Shown piece after piece: positions 1 through 4,479 of a DNA stretch of 6,454 bases (the stretch's first letter is position 1; the number at the start of each line of letters is the position of its first letter). The notes under the pieces were generated by a model, which was given only the letters and a program-made list of their open reading frames with translations, had not been told where the DNA came from and ran no database searches. The position numbers were made by a program, and so were the translations under genes. The DNA is taken from assembly GCA_900552055.1 (NCBI GenBank), contig URYI01000116.1, positions 1-6,454 of the forward strand, in the 5' to 3' direction. The stretch is from an uncultured Eubacteriales bacterium. Lineage in GTDB: Bacteria; Bacillota; Clostridia; Christensenellales; QALW01.

Positions 1-96
1 GACATGTACCGGGCGTACATGGAGCGAAAGCAACGCAGCAGGACGCATATTTTATTTATGCCTTCTGACCGTATAGTTCCTTGTAAACTGAGGGTA
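1..96 (-). repeat. MITE-like dispersed repeat, copy R1 (partial, cut by window edge)
   Basis: Read as reverse complement, this stretch aligns almost end to end with the left part of the repeat at 3383-3471. Shared blocks include CAGAAGGCAT, AAAATATGCGT, TGCGTTGCTTTCG and the GTAC hairpin. Its outer end is the 18-bp terminal motif CCTTGTAAACTGAGGGTA (79-96), the same motif that ends the copy at 3642-3659. A perfect hairpin lies at 3-21 (CATGTAC, 5-nt loop, GTACATG). If it is the same length as the fullest copy, about 180 bp lie beyond the window edge. No coding frame is evident. The repeat ends about 12 bp before recognisable exporter-like codons begin, so it may mark the truncation point of that gene. 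Confidence 0.75.
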
Positions 97-107
97 ATGC
101 CAAGCTA

Positions 108-176
108 AATCAGTATTCGTATGATGTTTAAAAAGAATTAAATGCAATCGGAAGGACAACAAGTGCAATTCGCCAT
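108..176 (+). pseudogene. Upstream remnant of the ABC exporter, interrupted by a stop codon
   Basis: The frame of the downstream exporter stays open leftwards from 177 to 132. It encodes KELNAIGRTTSAIRHL, which reads straight into LTSKYYAHEVRSF. This matches the usual pattern of ABC exporter permease domains just before the conserved (A)xEVRxF segment, so the protein homology does not begin at the predicted start. A TAA stop at 129-131 interrupts it. Before that stop the same frame gives NQYSYDV, also plausible for this region, and repeat R1 ends at 96. The first four or so membrane helices (about 170-190 residues in a full-length exporter) are absent. I infer that the gene was cut at the repeat boundary and then acquired a nonsense change. 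A sequencing error at 129 would not restore the missing N-terminal half. Confidence 0.55.
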
Positions 177-1346
177 TTGCTGACCAGCAAATATTATGCG
201 CACGAAGTGCGTTCCTTTAAATTGTTTGATTTTTTAATGGGAAAATATAAAGGATTTGTTCATGACCGAATTGATTTAACCATCACATCCACCAAAAAGC
301 AAACGCAATACACGGCGCTGTCCTCGATACTAAATTATTTGATGGGATTTATTGCTTCTCTGCGTTTGGTATTCCTTTTGATCCGGAAAGGCATAACGCT
401 GGCTGATTTTACTCTGCTTCAGTCATATGTAATCAAGATGCAGGGGGCGCTGAATACACTGATAGAATCCTATATGTCTATTGAAGAACGCAATCTTTAT
501 TTGGACAATCTTTTTTCGTTCCTTGACTGCGCACAACGAAAGACGTCAACTTTGGCAGCGGTAAAATTGCGCAAGGCAACATCGCACAAAATCGAATTTC
601 GACATGTTACGTTTAAATATCCAAATAGCGAACAAATAATTCTTGACGATATCAGTTTTGTGATTGAGCCAGGCGAAACGGTTATGCTGGTAGGGGAAAA
701 CGGCGCCGGAAAAACTACTATGCTAATGCTTTTAAATTTGTTTTATGAGGATTATACCGGAGAAATTTTTATCGATGATATTGATATTAAAACTTTAGAA
801 ATCCAGTCCCTAAGAGAAGGGATTAGCATGATGTTTCAATCGGGTTCTTTGCTGCCGTTGACGTTGTATGAAAATATTGCTCTGGGAAGAGCCGTACCGG
901 AGGACGAGTATCAAAATTATCCATGGTTTCAATCTCTGGTATCAAAGTATCCGGACGGGATCAATACAATTTTATTGACATATATGTATCCAAACGGTAT
1001 CCAGCCCTCAGGCGGAGAAGTGCAGCGGATCAAGTTGATGAGAGCCATTTTGAAAAAAGGGGCCGGTGTGCTGGTTTTGGATGAACCGACCAGCTCCATT
1101 GATCCTGAAACCGAGTATCAGATTTTAACGTCAATAAAGGAGATTGCCAAAAACAAAACAACTATTCTTGTCTCGCATAAATTATCTTGCGCCATATATG
1201 CAGATAAAATTATTCATTTGGAGCATGGAAGGATTATAGAGAATGGCAGCCATCAGCAGCTTATGAAAGCCGGAGGGAAGTATTCAAAACTTTTTAAAAT
1301 GCAAGCTGAAAACTACATAGAGAAGCTTCCTTCATCAGAGCTGTAA
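177..1346 (+). CDS. 5'-truncated ABC exporter: permease C-terminal part fused to ATPase domain (probable pseudogene)
   Basis: The longest open reading is 389 residues from TTG at 177; an in-frame ATG at 237 is an alternative. Residues 1-118 match the last third of a type-1 ABC exporter permease domain: HEVRSFKLFDFL (9-20), a membrane segment about 47-70, and the conserved linker RNLYLDNLFSFLD. Residues about 138-375 form a complete nucleotide-binding domain: A-loop Y148, Walker A GENGAGKT (173-180), Q-loop Q221, signature PSGGE (277-281), Walker B VLVLDE (298-303) and H-loop H334. All catalytic residues are present. Full exporters of this kind (peptide, lipid or drug export) have about 580-600 residues, so roughly a third is missing, including the first membrane helices. 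There is no convincing ribosome binding site before 177 or 237. The gene appears more AT-rich than the permease downstream and lies between two repeat copies. The substrate cannot be told. ATPase identity is near certain; a working exporter from this gene is unlikely. Confidence 0.85.
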   Translation: MLTSKYYAHEVRSFKLFDFLMGKYKGFVHDRIDLTITSTKKQTQYTALSSILNYLMGFIASLRLVFLLIRKGITLADFTLLQSYVIKMQGALNTLIESYMSIEERNLYLDNLFSFLDCAQRKTSTLAAVKLRKATSHKIEFRHVTFKYPNSEQIILDDISFVIEPGETVMLVGENGAGKTTMLMLLNLFYEDYTGEIFIDDIDIKTLEIQSLREGISMMFQSGSLLPLTLYENIALGRAVPEDEYQNYPWFQSLVSKYPDGINTILLTYMYPNGIQPSGGEVQRIKLMRAILKKGAGVLVLDEPTSSIDPETEYQILTSIKEIAKNKTTILVSHKLSCAIYADKIIHLEHGRIIENGSHQQLMKAGGKYSKLFKMQAENYIEKLPSSEL

Positions 1347-1400
1347 TTGTTTAAATAACCCAAAGGTGTTTGTATAAAATGCAAATATTTAGTATGCCAT

Positions 1401-1530
1401 TGCCCTCGGCTTACAAGGAACTGCGCGCCTCATAACGGGATAATTTCTTCATTTTCGGCGCTACCCTCAAGCGGCGTATATCCAGTACGTCTCCATCGTC
1501 CGCCTTGAAAATGAAGGAATGCGCTTTGTC
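1401..1530 (-). repeat. MITE-like dispersed repeat, copy R2 (one-ended)
   Basis: In reverse complement this matches the right half of the repeat at 3529-3659. Shared blocks include ACAAGGAACT, the run CGGGATAATTTCTT, CATTTTC and TTGAAAATGAAG. The terminal motif TGCCCTCGGCTTACAAGG is at 1401-1418 and is more diverged than in the other copies. The central GTAC hairpin is degenerate (about 1474-1490). Similarity fades near 1530 and no opposite terminal repeat is found, so this is a one-ended or decayed copy. It starts 54 bp after the exporter stop codon. Its terminal motif faces the inverted terminal motif of R1 across the exporter remnant. Confidence 0.7.
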
Positions 1531-1842
1531 TTAGGCTGTAGAGCCAGGCTGGGATAATTGGTTATATAACCTGATCCTCCTTCTTACTATAAAGCAATGA
1601 CTTTTTCAAGGCATTTTCTGCTGCAATAGGCCGCTGAAAGACTTAGTGCCTTATATAAAGTTCCTCCTGATATATGCTGAAAGACAACTGGACAATTATA
1701 CCAAAAGCCATGTGTCATAAAAGTTTACGCCTGTTCTTATACCAGCAATATGCGGTCATATCTTGGCGTTCTGAAAAATTCAGCACAATCTGTGCATATC
1801 ATATTTGTCATAATTAATTATGGATAAAATGCGGCATATAAA
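1531..1842. other. Gene-free AT-rich stretch
   Basis: I see no supportable gene, tRNA or recognised RNA here. It contains a perfect 12-bp palindrome GGTTATATAACC at 1560-1571. The minus strand has two short frames without convincing ribosome binding sites or recognised homology (24 codons at 1737-1811, and 43 codons at 1587-1718 in the same frame, separated by two stops). They could be a decayed gene or chance. Confidence 0.5.
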
Positions 1843-1871
1843 TTGACAGCCTATAAAAAAGCAAATATAAT
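1843..1871 (+). promoter_or_regulatory. Consensus sigma-A promoter
   Basis: TTGACA at 1843-1848 and TATAAT at 1866-1871 are separated by exactly 17 bp, a perfect vegetative sigma-70/sigma-A promoter. The expected transcription start is about 1877-1879. The transcript would enter the structured leader and terminator at 1983-2008 and, on readthrough, the permease gene at 2140. No other sequence in the window is nearly as good a promoter. Confidence 0.88.
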
Positions 1872-1877
1872 AAATCG

Positions 1878-2008
1878 CGCCTTTAGCTGCGGGCTCAGGA
1901 AGGCTGGGCAAACCATTGATTTCAGTGGATTTATCAAAAAACCAGGCGGCATCTAAATGGGCGGCACAGGCTATATTTGAAGGCAGTTTCTGTAAGAACT
2001 GCTTTTTT
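1878..2008 (+). ncRNA. Short structured leader or small RNA; possible variant or decayed c-di-GMP-I (GEMM) riboswitch
   Basis: A roughly 130-nt transcript is delimited by the consensus promoter and an intrinsic terminator. It contains GGGCAAACC (1906-1914), the hallmark 5' segment of c-di-GMP-I riboswitches. This leads into a hairpin with arms CCATTGA (1913-1919) and TCAGTGG (1922-1928), then a CAAA...CC...GGC...CTAAA series (about 1935-1957) and GGCGGCACAGGCTA (1960-1973), in the order expected of that class. Against this, the usual GACGCAAAGCC joint and the GNRA loop are not intact, so it may be degenerate, a variant, or another RNA. The segment AGCTGC (1885-1890), near the 5' end, can pair with GCAGTT (1983-1988), the left arm of the terminator, giving a plausible antiterminator helix closing the domain. 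In that model, readthrough to the permease would depend on the fold. That a short RNA exists is well supported; its class is tentative. Confidence 0.5.
1983..2008 (+). terminator. Intrinsic terminator within the permease leader
   Basis: Arms GCAGTT (1983-1988) and AACTGC (1997-2002) form a hairpin, extendable by a T-G pair, followed directly by six T residues (2003-2008). It lies about 130 bp before the permease start and after the promoter, so it either ends a small RNA or acts as the expression platform of a riboswitch. Its left arm is complementary to 1885-1890. Confidence 0.8.
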
Positions 2009-2022
2009 AACGTATTTGAATA

Positions 2023-2098
2023 AGGATAATACTTTTAAGGCCTGTTATTGCGCCTGTTTTCTGTGTTATCCTCAGGCAGCGTGAAGTTAAGCGCTTAA
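2023..2098 (+). promoter_or_regulatory. Second stem-loop and palindrome in the permease leader
   Basis: AGGATAATAC (2023-2032) pairs with GTGTTATCCT (2063-2072) over 10 bp with one T-G wobble, enclosing a 30-nt loop that holds a smaller AGGC/GCCT stem. Just downstream, TTAAGCGCTTAA (2087-2098) is a perfect 12-bp palindrome ending 41 bp before the permease ATG, a possible repressor site. No T-run follows the stem, so it is not a terminator. Function unknown. Confidence 0.35.
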
Positions 2099-2139
2099 GT
2101 GCGTTGGGTGCTGCTGCGTTCTGAACGGGAGCTTATATT

Positions 2140-3261
2140 ATGAGTAGGATTTTTAAAATTTGCTTAGGATTTCTGCGCAGAGAAGCTGTATTATGTATAG
2201 CCGTTATGCTGGCTGTCCTTTCATGCTTTTTTGTTCCGCCCAGTCTTGCGTATTTTTCATATATCGACTGGGATACGCTGGCGCTGCTGTTTAGCTTAAT
2301 GGCGGTTATGAAGGGGTTCCAGAAGGCGGGGCTGTTTGAATATTTGGGAAGCGGTTTGCTTAATAAAACCGCTACTTCCAGAGGCGTAATGCTTGTGCTT
2401 GTGTTTTTGCCGTTTGTTTTCAGCATGATAATTACAAATGATATTTCATTGATAACCTTTGTGCCCTTTGGGCTTACAGTGCTGCGTATGGCACATATGC
2501 AAAAATGGACGGTGCGGCTGGTGGTGCTTCAGACTGTCGCGGCCAATCTGGGCAGTATGCTTACGCCTATGGGCAATCCGCAGAATTTATATTTATATGC
2601 CCGGTCGGGAATGGGGATGGGGGAGTTCTGCCTGTTAATGCTGCCCTATGTACTGCTTTCAGGCGGATGCCTGGCTGTAGCTGCGGCGGCTGGCAAGAAT
2701 GCTTCAATCCCTGAAATATCAGCTGCTGCGACTTTGGGAAGCCCCCGATATTTGCTTTTTTGCGTGCTGGGCTTTATTATTTGCCTTTTAGGGATATTTA
2801 ATATAATTCCTCCCGTTGCTATTGCGGCAGTGACGGCGGTTTTTCTCATATTCACTGACAGGCGCTTGCTTGCGGCAGTGGATTACTCACTTTTAGGAAC
2901 ATTTATAGCGTTTTTTATTTTCATAGGCAATCTGGAGCACATAGAGGCCTTTAGGAATATCATAGCTTCATTGTTGGAAGGCCATGTCCGGCTGATGGCC
3001 GTGCTGACCAGCCAGATTATAAGCAATGTGCCTGCGGCCCTGCTGTTATCCGGCTTTACAAATCAATGGGAAGAATTAATAGTCGGGTGCAATATCGGCG
3101 GCCTGGGCACTATGATTGCTTCTATGGCCAGTTTGATTTCTTATAAGCTGCTGATAAAGGAATATCCGGAAAAGCGCAGAAAATATTTTCTTTGGTTCAC
3201 GGTATTTAATGCAGGTATGCTGGCTTTGCTGCTGCTGTTTGGCTGGCTGTTGGGATTATAG
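2140..3261 (+). CDS. SLC13/ArsB-type (ion transporter superfamily) permease
   Basis: This 373-residue polytopic membrane protein has the internal two-fold repeat typical of the citrate transporter/SLC13/ArsB group. The first repeat carries ITNDISLITFVPF (98-110) and GSMLTPMGNPQN (138-149). The second carries SQIISNVPAA (291-300) and CNIGGLGTMIASMASLISY (317-335). These paired Asn-Pro/Asn-Gly re-entrant loop motifs line the substrate site in the superfamily. VDYSLLGTFIAFFIFIGNL (248-266) is another conserved family segment. About ten hydrophobic segments are visible, and length is near the lower end for the family. The predicted substrate is an inorganic or carboxylate anion (or arsenite); sequence alone does not choose. 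The ATG at 2140 has GGGAG at 2127-2131, eight bases upstream. It is preceded by a dedicated promoter and regulated-looking leader, and no partner gene such as an arsR or arsA homologue is nearby, which argues mildly against an arsenic role. Confidence 0.85.
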   Translation: MSRIFKICLGFLRREAVLCIAVMLAVLSCFFVPPSLAYFSYIDWDTLALLFSLMAVMKGFQKAGLFEYLGSGLLNKTATSRGVMLVLVFLPFVFSMIITNDISLITFVPFGLTVLRMAHMQKWTVRLVVLQTVAANLGSMLTPMGNPQNLYLYARSGMGMGEFCLLMLPYVLLSGGCLAVAAAAGKNASIPEISAAATLGSPRYLLFCVLGFIICLLGIFNIIPPVAIAAVTAVFLIFTDRRLLAAVDYSLLGTFIAFFIFIGNLEHIEAFRNIIASLLEGHVRLMAVLTSQIISNVPAALLLSGFTNQWEELIVGCNIGGLGTMIASMASLISYKLLIKEYPEKRRKYFLWFTVFNAGMLALLLLFGWLLGL

Positions 3262-3382
3262 TATAACTTTTAATTTTTTTGCGGCGGTGATTAGTATTTA
3301 AGCGGCGGCTTTTGTTTTAGCAGCTTAGACCGTGCCGTTTAAAATTGCTTGCTTTATTTTCAATGGGTATTTATAATTAATA

Positions 3383-3659
3383 TACCTTCAGTTTGCAAGG
3401 GAGACGGTCAGAAGGCATAAAATATGCGTTCTGATGCGTTGCTTTCGTTCCATGTACGCCAGGTACATGTCGTTTAAAAGCGTGCTTTACATGACACAAA
3501 TTTTATGCCTTCTGATTCTGAGAGCTCAAACGCAGAGAATTTCTTCATTTTCAAAGCAGACGAAGGAAGCGTACCATGGAGTACGCCCATTTAGGATAAC
3601 GCGGAAAATAAAGAAATTATCCCGTTTTGAGGCGTGTAGTTCCTTGCAAACTGAGGGTA
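3383..3659 (+). mobile_element. MITE-like element, most complete copy R3
   Basis: About 277 bp bounded by 18-bp terminal inverted repeats: TACCTTCAGTTTGCAAGG (3383-3400) and CCTTGCAAACTGAGGGTA (3642-3659), matching at 17 of 18 positions. A possible TA target duplication is included in the ends (3383-3384 and 3658-3659). Inside is a second perfect 15-bp inverted repeat, CAGAAGGCATAAAAT (3409-3423) against ATTTTATGCCTTCTG (3500-3514). Two GTAC-cored hairpins lie at 3451-3469 and 3569-3586. There is no transposase, so it would need to be mobilised in trans if mobile at all. Copies or fragments lie at 1-96, 1401-1530 and 4340-4445. The right end sits 30 bp before the flavin reductase start codon, so it contributes that gene's upstream region. 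An open frame crossing it is a by-product of the repeat. Confidence 0.75.
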
Positions 3660-3677
3660 AATAGGAATTATAAATTT

Positions 3678-3684
3678 GGAGGTG
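3678..3684 (+). promoter_or_regulatory. Ribosome binding site that fixes the flavin reductase start
   Basis: GGAGGTG lies five bases before ATG at 3690. The reading frame is open upstream to 3627, but that part is repeat sequence, and this site selects 3690 as the true start. Confidence 0.85.
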
Positions 3685-3689
3685 CTGAT

Positions 3690-4289
3690 ATGAAAAAATC
3701 TCTCGGAGTTAAACCTTATCTGTTTCCCATGCCTGTTTTATTGATTGCTACATATGGGGAAGAAGGAAATATAGACGTTATGAATATGGCGTGGGGCGGT
3801 ATATGCGCTGATAACATGGTTGCGCTCAATATAACCGAAAGCCATAAAACGGCTAAAAATATAAAGGCCAGAGGTGCTTTTACCATCAGTGTCGCAGACA
3901 GGGAGCATTTAGCTGAAGCAGATTACTTTGGAATGGTTTCGGGCAATAAAGTCATGGATAAATTTGAGAAAAGCGGACTGCACGCCGTGCGCAGCGAAAT
4001 AGTGGACGCTCCGGTTGTAGAGGAATTTCCTCTGACGCTGGAATGCAGAGTGGCTGAAATCCAGCATGATAAAGGGGGCTTTAGAGTGCTGGGTGAAATT
4101 GTAAATGTTTTGGCGGAGGAAAGCGTGCTGGATGAAAAGGGAAATGTTGACGCGGTTAAATTGAATGCGTTTATATTTGACCAGTTTAACAGCGGTTATT
4201 ATGCAATAGGGGAAAAATTGGCCAGGCATGGGAAAGCGGCAAAAAATATATCAAATAAGCTTATTGCCGCCCGGATTATTTTACCCTGA
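3690..4289 (+). CDS. Flavin reductase-like, flavoredoxin family protein (FMN-binding)
   Basis: This 199-residue soluble protein belongs to the flavin reductase-like, FMN-binding split-barrel family, closest in pattern to flavoredoxins. Visible family segments are PMPVLLIATYGEEGNIDVMNMAW (13-35), where substrate-binding loops begin; SHKTAKNIKARGAFTISV (51-68), which in the family contacts the FMN phosphate; DYFGMVSGNKVMDKFEKSGL (78-97); and GYYAIGEKL (169-177) near the end. Members bind FMN non-covalently and carry electrons or reduce flavins with NAD(P)H; the partner here is unknown. Family proteins usually end soon after the GEK motif; here a basic tail (RHGKAAKNISNKLIAARIILP) runs on, possibly from a shifted or drifted C-terminus. 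No redox partner is adjacent. Repeats R3 and R4 lie on each side, so it is probably transcribed alone. No clear promoter is visible. Confidence 0.88.
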   Translation: MKKSLGVKPYLFPMPVLLIATYGEEGNIDVMNMAWGGICADNMVALNITESHKTAKNIKARGAFTISVADREHLAEADYFGMVSGNKVMDKFEKSGLHAVRSEIVDAPVVEEFPLTLECRVAEIQHDKGGFRVLGEIVNVLAEESVLDEKGNVDAVKLNAFIFDQFNSGYYAIGEKLARHGKAAKNISNKLIAARIILP

Positions 4290-4310
4290 ATTGACAAGGG
4301 CATATATGGC

Positions 4311-4336
4311 CAGGACAGGGCTGTTTGAGTGTCCTG
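4311..4336 (+). other. Weak hairpin after the flavin reductase gene
   Basis: CAGGACA (4311-4317) pairs with TGTCCTG (4330-4336) across a 12-nt loop, 22 bp past the stop codon. No T-run follows, so it is at best a weak or factor-dependent terminator or an mRNA 3' end structure. Confidence 0.35.
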
Positions 4337-4339
4337 CTG

Positions 4340-4445
4340 TGTTGCTTTTCGCTCCGTGTACTGGAACGTACACCCATTGATGACGACGCAGAAAATGCCG
4401 AAATCAGACCGCTGGAGGCGTGTATCCCCTTGGCAATTTAGGGTA
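4340..4445 (+). repeat. MITE-like dispersed repeat, copy R4 (divergent, shortened)
   Basis: The right part aligns with the right end of R3: an ACGC(A/G)GAAAAT block, then GGAGGCGTGTA against GAGGCGTGTA, and the terminal motif CCTTGGCAATTTAGGGTA (4428-4445). The left part (GTTGCTTTTCGCTCC) instead resembles the left-half core of R3 (3438-3452), so the copy looks like an internal-deletion or recombinant form without a left terminal repeat. It holds a perfect GTAC hairpin: GTGTAC (4356-4361), 6-nt loop, GTACAC (4368-4373). Like R3 it ends close (34 bp) before the ATG of the next gene, in the same orientation. Confidence 0.65.
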
Positions 4446-4466
4446 AATATTCAGGGTAAAATTTTT

Positions 4467-4473
4467 AAGGAGG
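4467..4473 (+). promoter_or_regulatory. Strong ribosome binding site
   Basis: AAGGAGG, a full Shine-Dalgarno match, lies six bases before the ATG at 4480 and fixes the start of the zinc-ribbon protein. Confidence 0.9.
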
Positions 4474-4479
4474 CTAACT

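Noticed and set aside
1587..1811. Two minus-strand frames (24 and 43 codons, the first with an MICTDCAEFF start) in one reading frame
   Set aside because: Two stops separate them, no good ribosome binding site precedes either ATG and no family is recognised; a decayed gene is possible but not supportable.
1958..1973. GGGCGGCACAGGC resembling a T-box GGGTGGNACC motif
   Set aside because: The terminator lacks the complementary arm a T-box needs and there is no room for specifier stems in the 130-nt leader.
1956..1979. Seven-codon frame MGGTGYI within the leader, as a possible attenuator peptide
   Set aside because: The upstream AGGCGG is a weak ribosome binding site and the peptide has no run of regulatory codons; the RNA-fold explanation fits the surrounding sequence better.
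2133..2855. Minus-strand and alternative-frame open readings across the permease
   Set aside because: They are shadows of the permease codons without ribosome binding sites or recognisable protein patterns.
3262..3382. Possible terminator after the permease (GCGGCGG repeats, AAGC/GCTT followed by T-rich sequence near 3301-3318)
   Set aside because: GCGGCGG occurs as a direct, not inverted, repeat and the only stem is 4 bp.
3434..3664. Open frame of 76 codons on + inside repeat R3
   Set aside because: It lies wholly within the repeat, has no ribosome binding site and its peptide resembles no protein; it arises from the repeat's composition.
3644..3674. Possible promoter TTGCAA / TATAAA before the flavin reductase
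   Set aside because: Spacing is 19 bp and the start site would overlap the ribosome binding site; too weak to call.
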